DNA from: Serratia fonticola
GTDB taxonomy: Bacteria; Pseudomonadota; Gammaproteobacteria; Enterobacterales; Enterobacteriaceae
Assembly (NCBI RefSeq): GCF_006715025.1
Contig: NZ_VFMK01000001.1
Coordinates: 2,790,001 to 2,854,000 of the forward strand
DNA: 64,000 nt
Direction of reading: 5' to 3'
Part shown: positions 1-7,624 of the stretch, in pieces
Layout of the letters: each line of letters starts with the position of its first letter
Position numbering within the stretch: position 1 is the stretch's first letter
The notes under the pieces: model-generated
The model's database searches: none
Seen by the model: only the letters and a program-made list of their open reading frames with translations
Told to the model about the DNA's origin: nothing
Program-made: the position numbers and the translations under genes

Positions 1-1
1 T

Positions 2-232
2 CTCACCGGACGCAGCAAAGAAGAGACCAGCCAGATGTTGCAGGCGGTCGCTGAGAAAGTGTCTCTGCCGTTGATCGTCGGGGGCGGAGTCAACGCAGGT
101 TCAGCGGGAATATTAAAATCACTGTGTAAGGGATTTATTATCGGCGCAGCTGTAAAAGAACAAGCGGATGATTTTTCAGAAATTTCGACTGAAAAAGCCA
201 CCCGTCTTGTCGCCTCAATTAAGTTACCTTAA
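2..232 (+). CDS. BtpA/SgcQ-like TIM-barrel protein, C-terminal part
   Basis: The gene enters the window already open; the frame runs from base 2 to a TAA at 230-232 and gives about 76 residues. The visible part has the end of a TIM barrel: a beta strand ending LPLIVGGGV, then a helix, then the strand GFIIGAAVK, which resembles the phosphate-binding end of BtpA/SgcQ-family proteins. The substrate of that family is poorly defined. It lies 21 bases upstream of an MFS permease on the same strand, so the two probably form the end of a sugar or nucleoside utilisation operon whose rest lies to the left. Family assignment is moderate because only the tail is visible. Confidence 0.55.
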   Translation, partial: LTGRSKEETSQMLQAVAEKVSLPLIVGGGVNAGSAGILKSLCKGFIIGAAVKEQADDFSEISTEKATRLVASIKLP

Positions 233-253
233 CTTCAAGCACTGAGGTGTCAT

Positions 254-1441
254 ATGAAAAGTAGCTATTTTTGTTACAGCATGGGGTTCGCCTTCCTTTA
301 TTTTGCTTTTGGTGGCGTATTCCCGTTGATATCAACCTATCTGGAGGGGATCGGATTCTCCGGCATGCAAATCGGGACCGTTATTGCTTCCGGGACCTTC
401 CTGACATTAGGTGCCCAGCCTATTTTAGGGGCGATCAGTGACCGGGTTCATAACCCTAAAAAAGTGACATTAATAACGATCGCTATCATGATCGCCATCT
501 GTGCCGTATTGTCATTCAATAGAAACTTTGCGTTTATTGTCGTGTTCTATGGTCTGATGATTGCGATGATGAACGGTGTCGTGCCTTTGACGGATAACAT
601 TGCGTTGGGCTCACCGCACGATTATGGCAAGATACGCATGTGGGGCTCGATCGGTTTTGCGATCGCCGCGCAAATAGGCGGGGTGATTTATGAAGAGCTC
701 ACCGATAAGTCCATGTTTATACTGTTCATTATCGGCATGGCGATTACATTTATGTTTTTCCTTACCGTCACAAACCCGAAGGTTTCTGTTGATGAGGAAA
801 AAAACAAAGAGAAAGTGCCCTATAAAGAAATTTTCTCAAACGTATTAAAGAATAAGCACTATCTGCTGTTCCTCGCTGTGACCTTCTTTATGACCGGGGC
901 TAACGAAACACACCTGGTGTATTTCGGCCTGCTGTTTAAGGAAATGGGGGGAGCCCCCACCGCATTGGGGACAACCTTCCTGCTGTTTACCGTCAGTGAG
1001 ATCCCTTTCATTTTCCTGGCCGATAAAATCATTAAACGCTGTGGGATCCGTCCTATCGTGATTGCAACCTGTGCGATTTATGGTGCCAGGTTTATGTGGT
1101 ACTCAACACTGCCTTCACCCTTTATTGTGCAATTGACGGCGGTTATTCAGGGGATATCGCTGGGTCTGTTTATTGTCTCTTCGGTACATGTTGTCGGCAG
1201 CTTGATTGAGCCTAAATACCGCAATACGGCAATGAGCCTGGTGGCAATGATGGGGCTGGGATTGGGCGCGATGGTGTACCAACTGCTTGGTGGTTATCTG
1301 ATGGATATCTACGGCGCGAAAGCCATTTACTTCGTCATTGGTGCATTATCGTTCGTTGCGCTGGTTATTTTCCTGTTCATCAAAATACCCGACGAAAATA
1401 GCCGTTCTCAACACGTTGAAGACGTTATCGAGATTAAATAA
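254..1441 (+). CDS. MFS permease of the LacY/nucleoside-symporter-like group
   Basis: This 395-residue inner-membrane protein has about twelve hydrophobic segments and the N-terminal layout of the MFS_1-like group that includes HcaT and LacY-type symporters: an early Phe-rich first helix, then PILGAISDRV with the charged loop between helices 2 and 3. The central loop (residues about 175-195) is hydrophilic and Lys-rich, as usual between the two six-helix halves. A GAGGTG ribosome site precedes the ATG at 254. It follows the BtpA/SgcQ-like gene closely and is followed by a clear terminator, so it is the last gene of that operon. The substrate cannot be read from the sequence; a sugar or nucleoside is likely. 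Confidence 0.8.
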   Translation: MKSSYFCYSMGFAFLYFAFGGVFPLISTYLEGIGFSGMQIGTVIASGTFLTLGAQPILGAISDRVHNPKKVTLITIAIMIAICAVLSFNRNFAFIVVFYGLMIAMMNGVVPLTDNIALGSPHDYGKIRMWGSIGFAIAAQIGGVIYEELTDKSMFILFIIGMAITFMFFLTVTNPKVSVDEEKNKEKVPYKEIFSNVLKNKHYLLFLAVTFFMTGANETHLVYFGLLFKEMGGAPTALGTTFLLFTVSEIPFIFLADKIIKRCGIRPIVIATCAIYGARFMWYSTLPSPFIVQLTAVIQGISLGLFIVSSVHVVGSLIEPKYRNTAMSLVAMMGLGLGAMVYQLLGGYLMDIYGAKAIYFVIGALSFVALVIFLFIKIPDENSRSQHVEDVIEIK

Positions 1442-1507
1442 TAAAAGATATCTATTAGCCTTATTTGTGTAAACCAGGTACAGAATTTTTTATCAACGAC
1501 GCTCCTG

Positions 1508-1555
1508 CGCTCACATGCCTACCCGCAATTTGGGTTGCCGTGTGAGCGTTTTTTT
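1508..1555 (+). terminator. Rho-independent terminator after the MFS gene
   Basis: CGCTCACA at 1508-1515 pairs with TGTGAGCG at 1541-1548, with an inner ACCC/GGGT helix, followed by a run of seven T at 1549-1555. It ends the left-hand operon and marks the old chromosomal side of the island boundary. Confidence 0.85.
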
Positions 1556-1584
1556 CATGATTATCCCAACATCTTCTCTTTTAC

Positions 1585-1712
1585 CATCGTGCGCCTCGTC
1601 TTACGGAATTGGCTCAGGGTAAACTTAAGAACGCGAAACTCATCATCATGTGGGCCGATGTCGATGGGGAAATCTGTTCTTGCATCAGGAAATCCGTCAT
1701 TTGTCGCGCCAG
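1585..1712 (-). pseudogene. decayed copy of the yhhJ (ABC-2 permease) 3' end
   Basis: On the minus strand this stretch reads DFPI..GPH, then FTLSQFRKT, which matches the last ~35 residues of the intact YhhJ at 8754-9878 (DFSI..WPQ, then FALSRFRKT). At the DNA level, 1585-1649 and 8760-8824 align without gaps at roughly three quarters identity by eye; further in, small deletions and a frameshift appear. No intact gene remains. Orientation is the same as in the intact gene. The two copies bracket the AT-rich island, which suggests the island entered at the yhhJ 3' end and displaced the original tail. A remnant of a second, unrelated exporter is the alternative. Confidence 0.6.
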
Positions 1713-1910
1713 GGTAGTCTACGATCTGACAGTAATTATTTGTATTTTGGTTGTGTGCTGTCAGTGAGGGGATACTGGATAATTCGTCCATATCTACAAG
1801 ATGAAAGTTGTGCCAAGAGGTTTCCAAAATAGTGACTGTATTCTGTCAATCAAACTATTAAAGGTTTACACTGCCATTATAAATATTATGGTTAAGGTGG
1901 AAGTATTAAT

Positions 1911-2543
1911 ATGTTGAATCATAAAAGGATAAAGGTTTTTTTTGATGAATATATTCTTGGTATAGAAATGAAGTATTATTCTGTGGTGATTGTGAGTTCA
2001 CTGCATAACAACAGCGTTTACTCAAACTTGCCCAAGTCCTGGCAACGTGATTTCTTACGCAATAAGTTGGACGTTAGAAGTGATATTGTAATTAAAGCTA
2101 AAAAGAAAATAGTACCATTCATCTGGCACTCAAAAGACATCAACGAGAAGCATATACAGGCGATGTCAAAAAAATACAGTATATACATGGGAGCGACGTT
2201 CATTGTTAACATTAACTCGGACATTATTCTTTTCAACCTCTACGTTGATAATTCAGAGCAGAGCTTCATTGATTTGTTTGATAAAAATAAAATTAAAATT
2301 CAATATGACATTCTGACTTTCTTTGAGTCTATTTATAGTCAGGATAAAACGATAATCTTTACTTTCAGAGAGTCAGAGGTTTTAAATTTAATCAAGCTGG
2401 GTAAAACGTATGAAATGATTGCTGATATACTTGAAATAAGTGAAAGAACGGTGCGGTTCCATGTCGACAATATCCTTTTGAAGCTTGAGGCATCGTCAGT
2501 TAAATACGCCATATTCAAAGCGACAAGACTGGGGCTAATATAA
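1911..2543 (+). CDS. LuxR-type regulator with autoinducer-binding-like N-domain (orphan)
   Basis: This 210-residue protein has the two-domain layout of quorum-sensing LuxR proteins. Residues 1-145 resemble the autoinducer-binding fold: Trp44 and Phe48 sit where TraR has Trp57 and Tyr61, and Trp72 where TraR has Trp85. The usual Asp-Pro pair (TraR Asp70-Pro71) is replaced by Ser57-Asp58, so binding of a standard acyl-homoserine lactone is doubtful. Residues 150-205 form the LuxR helix-turn-helix (FTFRESEVLNL...ISERTVRFHV). No luxI homologue is in the window. It converges on the AfsA-ACP-ketosynthase operon and probably regulates it, perhaps through the element at 8633-8652. An AAGGTGG ribosome site supports the start. 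The gene is AT-rich like the rest of the island. Confidence 0.8.
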   Translation: MLNHKRIKVFFDEYILGIEMKYYSVVIVSSLHNNSVYSNLPKSWQRDFLRNKLDVRSDIVIKAKKKIVPFIWHSKDINEKHIQAMSKKYSIYMGATFIVNINSDIILFNLYVDNSEQSFIDLFDKNKIKIQYDILTFFESIYSQDKTIIFTFRESEVLNLIKLGKTYEMIADILEISERTVRFHVDNILLKLEASSVKYAIFKATRLGLI

Positions 2544-2555
2544 AGGGATTATTCC

Positions 2556-2571
2556 CCGCCGGTGAGGGCGG
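2556..2571. terminator. small GC hairpin between convergent genes
   Basis: CCGCC at 2556-2560 pairs with GGCGG at 2567-2571 in the 51-base gap between luxR and the transketolase operon. No good T-run follows on either strand, so termination is only possible, not shown. Confidence 0.35.
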
Positions 2572-2594
2572 AGTTTGTTACAAGCTAACATTCA

Positions 2595-3533
2595 CTAATC
2601 ATGCTTTACGGTGAAAAATGCGGTGAGTTGGTTTTTCAGGTTTTCCTCATCTAAACCATGGTATTGAATGTGCTCTTGAGGAGTGCCAAATTTTCTCAGT
2701 TCTTCCAACTGTACACCAAGGGAAAGGATCCTATGTGGAATATGAATGAGCGCTTCAGACACTTGTTGAGCAGATGTACCCACGAGATAGGGTTCAACAA
2801 TCGCAACGGCAGGTAATGATAACGTTTTTAGCAGTGTTTCCTTGTCAAATGGCCGAATAAAAGGGGCGTACAGTATAGTGACGTCCAGATCCTTCGCTGC
2901 GGCTACTGTTCGATCTGCAACAGGTCCTACGGCAATAATGGTGCCTGATTTTCCTATTTTCAATGGGATAAAATGCGTTTCCCCCTTCCAATAAGGGAGA
3001 TGGTTTGATTCTGTCGAGAGACGAATATAATCACAACCTGTACCTTCAGCAACAATCCTGAGGGCTCGCTCTGCTTCTTCGGCATGCCCTGGAATATAGA
3101 TATTCCAATTCGCCAGCGTGTTGAGTAAAGCCACATCTGCGGGCGATTGATGGGTCCTGCCATCTACAGATAAATCATAGGATGCGCCTGCACTGACAAG
3201 TACTGCACCGATATCTTGATGAGTAAGCGCTATTTTTATCTGTTCGAAAGGTCTTTCAATTAAGAAGCTGGCAAAAGTATGGACAAAAGGCCGCAAACCA
3301 CCAATAGCTAGCCCGCTGGCCATGTCTATCATAAGTTGTTCTCTGATGCCGACATTAATGACTCTTTCGGGGAATCGCGCTGTGACATCGTGAAATCGCT
3401 CTGCGGTGATGTCAGCTAAAACCAATACGATATCAGGATTAACCTCTATCAACTCAGACATGACAACCGCAAAACGTTGCCTCATGAGATTAATATCGGC
3501 AAATCGTTCTTCCCAGGTCATAACCTTTTTCAT
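2595..3533 (-). CDS. transketolase, C-terminal (pyrimidine-binding) subunit
   Basis: This 312-residue protein is the second half of a split transketolase. It carries the pyrimidine-binding domain with the invariant Glu in NVGIREQ (residues about 60-66), which activates thiamine diphosphate, then the C-terminal transketolase domain (about residues 180-300). Its ATG overlaps the TGA of the N-terminal subunit (ATGA), so the two are translated as a coupled pair and should form one enzyme. Split transketolases with this layout move a two-carbon ketol unit between sugar phosphates. It is the last gene of the AfsA-like operon, so here it may supply or modify the ketose phosphate used in product assembly; that role is inference. 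Confidence 0.85.
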   Translation of the reverse strand: MKKVMTWEERFADINLMRQRFAVVMSELIEVNPDIVLVLADITAERFHDVTARFPERVINVGIREQLMIDMASGLAIGGLRPFVHTFASFLIERPFEQIKIALTHQDIGAVLVSAGASYDLSVDGRTHQSPADVALLNTLANWNIYIPGHAEEAERALRIVAEGTGCDYIRLSTESNHLPYWKGETHFIPLKIGKSGTIIAVGPVADRTVAAAKDLDVTILYAPFIRPFDKETLLKTLSLPAVAIVEPYLVGTSAQQVSEALIHIPHRILSLGVQLEELRKFGTPQEHIQYHGLDEENLKNQLTAFFTVKHD

Positions 3534-4264
3534 TCCGCCACTCCTGCTGTTGTTCTTCTATGGGTGCCTGATTTGGTCTCTACAATGGCAATGATGGCAT
3601 GGGGCTTAATGGGATGCTTCTTTTTAAAAGCAGTATAGAGTGCTTCATGATCACGACCGTCTACATAACTGACTTCCCAGCCTTCAATCATAAACCGGTT
3701 GCCTATCCCTCCTGGCCAGCCTAATGTCGAAGAGTCATTATCAATGACGACGACATTAAGTTCTGCCAACCCCTGACGGCCGGCAAACACGATAGCTTCG
3801 TGGTTTGAGCCTTCATCTAGCTCAGCATCTCCCAACAAGACCCAATGTGATGGGCCCTCTATTTTTTGGGCTTTTAGCGCCAGTAGCGAGCCAATAGCCA
3901 TAGACAGTCCATGCCCGAGTGAACCGCTGGAGATTTCAATACAAGACAGTTTCGTTCTATCAGGGTGATAACCCAAGACACTATTGAATTCACCATAGGT
4001 ATTTAAAATATCGGGGGAAATAAATCCTTTCAGGGCCAGAACTGCATAAAGGGCCATAGGTCCGTGTCCTTTGGAAAGGAAAAACCTGTCTCTGAATTTG
4101 CTCTCTACGGTTTCAGGTGAAATATGCAATATACGGTCATAAAGGATCCAGAGAACATCCAGTGTTGAAATGGATGAGGGGGCGTGTTTTTCGTCACCGG
4201 TCATTAATGAAAGATAATAGTTGAGTTTATCCCTATACAAAGGGGTTTGAAGTAAATGGGTCAT
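3530..4264 (-). CDS. transketolase, N-terminal (diphosphate-binding) subunit
   Basis: This 244-residue protein matches the thiamine-diphosphate-binding half of transketolase. It has the catalytic-site stretch FLSKGHGPMALY, the GSLGHG loop and the metal/diphosphate motif GDAELDEGSNHEA, where the usual GDG is GDA as in many split enzymes. Its ATG overlaps the TGA of the upstream MFS gene and its own TGA overlaps the ATG of the C-terminal subunit, so translation is coupled on both sides. Central-metabolism transketolase is a single ~660-residue chain, so this pair is a dedicated second enzyme of the island. The acceptor and donor sugars cannot be read from the sequence. Confidence 0.85.
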   Translation of the reverse strand: MTHLLQTPLYRDKLNYYLSLMTGDEKHAPSSISTLDVLWILYDRILHISPETVESKFRDRFFLSKGHGPMALYAVLALKGFISPDILNTYGEFNSVLGYHPDRTKLSCIEISSGSLGHGLSMAIGSLLALKAQKIEGPSHWVLLGDAELDEGSNHEAIVFAGRQGLAELNVVVIDNDSSTLGWPGGIGNRFMIEGWEVSYVDGRDHEALYTAFKKKHPIKPHAIIAIVETKSGTHRRTTAGVAE

Positions 4265-5412
4265 AAGGTATCTCGCTGGTTATATTTCTGCTTGGGAATT
4301 AGGCAAGTGATTGCTATAACCATGCAAAATATGCATATTCCTTTCCAGCCAAATGCTAAATAAGTGGTTGAAGAGAGTTTGGCACCGAAGGCTCCACCAA
4401 GAGTAAATGATGTCATATAACAGCTTGCTGCTCGTGATTCGTTACCCTTGCAGAATTTATACATATTGACTTGGTTATTAACATGGATTAATTGAATAAA
4501 GGCGTCAAGGAATAAAGCGCCCACGGCTAATAAAATCAAGTTTATCGAGTCCAACCAAAGTAAAAGGAATGAGAGTGCTAATAAGAAACAGAGCAATCTA
4601 TTACTATAACCTATTATCTTTAGTATCCTATTTGCAAAGAGTGCGGCTGAAGCGCCCGCTACGCCAGTCAAGGAAAACAAGCCAATACCCAGCTGGCTCA
4701 TATCAAACTCATTAAAGAGGTATATGGATATGTTATTCCAAAAAGAAGCGAATATTGCCATAACCATAAACCCCAGGAAGCTACACATTCTTATGTTACT
4801 ATCAGTAATTAAAAGCGAAAATGTGCTTTTAATTAAATGTGCATAGTGACCTCTTGGTGGTTTTTCCCCGGTGTCTTTTGGCAGGAAAAAGGAAATAAAA
4901 GTAAATGAACAGATCATACATATGACTGCGAATAAATAAATTGACTTCCATCCCCACAACGACTCGAATGCGCTGGCAAGAAACCGAGAGAAGAGCGCAC
5001 CCAGTAAAATACCAGCCATAATTCTCCCGATAGAGTTTATGCCTGATATTTTATTCATGCTCAAGTAAGATATGATTATTGGGACAACAGATACGCCAAT
5101 GCCAATCAAAAAGGCAATTGCCAACAAAACATATATGTTGGTGGAAAAGTAAAAAAGCAATGTTGCCAAGCTCAATAATGCATAAAGCTTAACTATCATG
5201 GATTTTCTATCAAGAAAATCCCCCAATGGAGCAATAAATATTAATGAGACAGCATTACCAATCAAGGATAATGTATAAATCATCGAGGCTAACGAGTAGT
5301 TTATATTCAATTCATTTGTCACTGCTGGCACGAGTGATTGAATATAATACATATTTGCGGCAGTCAGGCCACAGATTATTGGTAATAGTATTTCAATTAT
5401 TTTACTGTTCAT
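4261..5412 (-). CDS. MFS efflux transporter of the AfsA-like cluster
   Basis: This membrane protein of about 383 residues has roughly twelve hydrophobic segments and the MFS signature loop PLGDFLDRKSMI between helices 2 and 3, typical of drug/metabolite exporters. The start is taken at the ATG at 5412 (MNSKIIEILL); an upstream in-frame TTG at 5442 would add ten residues. The stop overlaps the ATG of the transketolase N-subunit. Its position within a biosynthetic operon suggests export of the product or protection from it. Sequence is AT-rich with many AT-ending codons, unlike the flanking chromosome. Confidence 0.8.
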   Translation of the reverse strand: MNSKIIEILLPIICGLTAANMYYIQSLVPAVTNELNINYSLASMIYTLSLIGNAVSLIFIAPLGDFLDRKSMIVKLYALLSLATLLFYFSTNIYVLLAIAFLIGIGVSVVPIIISYLSMNKISGINSIGRIMAGILLGALFSRFLASAFESLWGWKSIYLFAVICMICSFTFISFFLPKDTGEKPPRGHYAHLIKSTFSLLITDSNIRMCSFLGFMVMAIFASFWNNISIYLFNEFDMSQLGIGLFSLTGVAGASAALFANRILKIIGYSNRLLCFLLALSFLLLWLDSINLILLAVGALFLDAFIQLIHVNNQVNMYKFCKGNESRAASCYMTSFTLGGAFGAKLSSTTYLAFGWKGICIFCMVIAITCLIPKQKYNQRDTL

Positions 5413-5451
5413 TTTAATGCCGTGTGGCCTTATTTGCCGCAAATTTTAAAC

Positions 5452-6150
5452 TTAGCCCCAGTGTTTCGATAATGACATTTGTTTATCGAGCTCGTAAACG
5501 CTGTTTTCGGTGATGTCATTAAATTTGGCAAAGGAGAGTTTGACGCCGGTTTCGCTCATTTCATCCTTCTGGAAGTTATGTGCCATATTTGCCGGTATGC
5601 CGATGAATCCTGTGTTTAAAGCTTTGCAAACCTCAGCCACTCGGTTAATATCATCAATAAAAACGACCTCATCATAGTTATAATGGAATATGTCTTTTAC
5701 AATTTCATTTACTCCAGGCCTAAAGCCATTTATGTCAACATAGGGGACATCCTTATCAAAATAATGTCTGTAGTCACCAAGGAATGTATCAAAGCTGTAT
5801 TCCCTATTACGACCACCGTAACTTACAAGTTTTGCCCCAGTAGAGGCTAGCATTGATAGCGTGTTCTCTATCCCGGGAAGAACGTGTACCGGGTGATCTT
5901 TTAAATAGTTGTCTCTCTCTTTAAAAAAATCCGCAATGGTTTTTTCACCTGACCATGGTAGTTTACAGGCGAGAGCAAGATTATGGCCTGCAGTAATCTG
6001 TGGCGAGCCCCAGACCAGCCTTTCTATAAGTGCAGTATAGGGGGTATCATGTTTTTCAACGAAACTTTTTATTGCAGGGCTATAGGTGTCATTGAGTAAT
6101 ACACCGTCGCTGTCTATTGCAATCAACTTGATTTTATTTAATTTTTTCAC
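5452..6150 (-). CDS. HAD-family hydrolase (probable phosphatase)
   Basis: This 232-residue cytoplasmic protein opens with HAD motif I, AIDSDGVLL, giving the nucleophile Asp13 and acid/base Asp15. A cap-like insert follows, then motif II (VSYGGR), a lysine-poor motif III region and motif IV VVFIDDINRV near residue 168. It starts with GTG at 6150, which overlaps the ketosynthase TGA (GTGA). In Streptomyces furan-signal (MMF) pathways an AfsA-type enzyme is paired with a HAD phosphatase that removes phosphate from the condensed butenolide, so the same job is a reasonable inference here. It lacks the extra domain of FkbH-type glyceryl-ACP loaders. Confidence 0.75.
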   Translation of the reverse strand: MKKLNKIKLIAIDSDGVLLNDTYSPAIKSFVEKHDTPYTALIERLVWGSPQITAGHNLALACKLPWSGEKTIADFFKERDNYLKDHPVHVLPGIENTLSMLASTGAKLVSYGGRNREYSFDTFLGDYRHYFDKDVPYVDINGFRPGVNEIVKDIFHYNYDEVVFIDDINRVAEVCKALNTGFIGIPANMAHNFQKDEMSETGVKLSFAKFNDITENSVYELDKQMSLSKHWG

Positions 6151-7379
6151 AGGATTTCCTTGTGATATTTTTGAAAGATTAATGAAGCATTTTGTCCACC
6201 AAAACCAATTGAGTTACTTAATACGGTATTGATTTTGGTGGTGGAGTCCATATCTTTTACTATCGGTATTTTTATTTTATCATCAACATGCTCTAAGCCA
6301 GCTACGCCTGGGATACTATTTTCTTTAAGAGTGAGAATGGAGAAAATAGCCTCTATTGCCCCTGCGGCTGCAAGACAATGACCAGTAGTACCTTTAGTTG
6401 ATGTTACTTTGGTGTTTTTATTGAAAATATTATAAATAACGTTACTTTCTATCTGGTCGTTTAATGCTGTAGAAGTACCATGGGCATTGATACAATCTAT
6501 ATTCTCTGGTTTTAGGGCGGCATCTTGTAATGCTTTACAGATAGCTTGTTTTAATCCCGAGCCTTCTGGACTCGGAGAGGTGACATGATAGGCGTCGTTT
6601 GATGAGCCGTAACCAGAGACAATGGCATAGATATTCGCTTTTCTCTCCTCTGCATGTGATGAGCTTTCGAGTATCAACACGCCTGCACCCTCTGAAATAA
6701 CAAATCCATCTCTATCTTGGTCGAAGGGACGTGATGCATGGAGCGGATCATCATTGGTTGATAAAGCCCCCAGTCTTGAAAAAGAAGAAATAATCAGTGA
6801 GGTAATAGGCGCTTCGCTTGCTCCGGCAATGACAATATCGCATTCATTATTTTCGATCATTTTTTTCGCAAGGCCAATGGCGTCCGCTCCTGATGCACAG
6901 GCGCTACCAACGGTGAGCGTTGGGCCAGTGATACCATATTGAATTGCGATATGTCCTGCCGCCATGTTTGCCATACTGGCAGGGATGACCGAAGCACTAA
7001 CTGACGGATACCCCTCAGTGCCCGCGGTACTACCGGCTTTTTCTATACTGGATATTCCAGCAAGTGAGTTGCCGAGAACAATACCGATACGGTTTTTGTC
7101 AATTGCCGCAAGTATAAGCCCTGAATCGTTAATGGCTTGATGAGCTGCAATCAGGGCGAGATGGATAAACCGATCTGTTCGCCATACTAACGATTTATTA
7201 ATAAACGTTTCAGGCAGGAACTCAGGAATAGGGCAGCAAAGAGAGACACCAAGGCCCGCTAACCTGTCGTCGTATCGTGCGGTACTTTTTCTCTGTATGA
7301 GGGTTTGCCAACTTTCGTTAACCGTCAGTCCTGCAGATCCGATAGTTCCTAGCCCAGTTATGACAACGGAATTGCGCAT
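6147..7379 (-). CDS. FabF-like beta-ketoacyl-ACP synthase
   Basis: This 410-residue thiolase-fold enzyme has the full Cys-His-His triad: Cys161 in VGSACASG, His300 in NAHGTSTALND and His334 in KGTTGHCLAAAG, with Lys329 in the usual place. Length and motifs fit FabF and the type II polyketide/fatty-acid ketosynthases, so decarboxylative condensation on ACP-bound acyl chains is expected. Its start lies 22 bases inside the ACP gene, so the carrier and synthase are translationally coupled. No acyltransferase or ketoreductase is nearby; malonyl-ACP would come from primary metabolism, and the product could leave as a beta-ketoacyl-ACP, the substrate class used by AfsA proteins. Confidence 0.9.
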   Translation of the reverse strand: MRNSVVITGLGTIGSAGLTVNESWQTLIQRKSTARYDDRLAGLGVSLCCPIPEFLPETFINKSLVWRTDRFIHLALIAAHQAINDSGLILAAIDKNRIGIVLGNSLAGISSIEKAGSTAGTEGYPSVSASVIPASMANMAAGHIAIQYGITGPTLTVGSACASGADAIGLAKKMIENNECDIVIAGASEAPITSLIISSFSRLGALSTNDDPLHASRPFDQDRDGFVISEGAGVLILESSSHAEERKANIYAIVSGYGSSNDAYHVTSPSPEGSGLKQAICKALQDAALKPENIDCINAHGTSTALNDQIESNVIYNIFNKNTKVTSTKGTTGHCLAAAGAIEAIFSILTLKENSIPGVAGLEHVDDKIKIPIVKDMDSTTKINTVLSNSIGFGGQNASLIFQKYHKEIL

Positions 7380-7621
7380 TGTACAATTCCTTTTCTTATT
7401 GTGATTAGGCGACTTTCTAATATAGCAAGAGATTCCTCGCCGATTAGATTGAGCTCATTTTCATCAATATCGTAGTGCTTCGCGACAACGAATTGGAACT
7501 CCATCAGTGCAATGGAATCTAAACCCAGATCCAGAAATGAACGTTCTATGGCATTATTTTCCACTGTAATACCAAGTTCATTATGAAGAATTGTAGTGAG
7601 TGTTGTGCTGATGTCTGACAT
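7358..7621 (-). CDS. acyl carrier protein of the AfsA-like cluster
   Basis: This 87-residue acidic protein is a discrete ACP. The phosphopantetheine site is Ser36 in DLGLDSIALM, with the typical helix II following. It starts three bases after the AfsA-like stop codon and overlaps the ketosynthase start by 22 bases. It is distinct from the housekeeping AcpP, which sits in the fab cluster elsewhere. Activation must come from a phosphopantetheinyl transferase outside the window. It presumably carries the growing beta-ketoacyl chain between the ketosynthase and the AfsA-like enzyme. Confidence 0.9.
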   Translation of the reverse strand: MSDISTTLTTILHNELGITVENNAIERSFLDLGLDSIALMEFQFVVAKHYDIDENELNLIGEESLAILESRLITIRKGIVQCAIPLS

Positions 7622-7624
7622 TTT

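Noticed and set aside
1561..1827. 88-codon minus-strand frame read as a gene
   Set aside because: Its similarity is confined to the end of YhhJ, with a deletion and frameshift; it is better explained as a decayed gene end.
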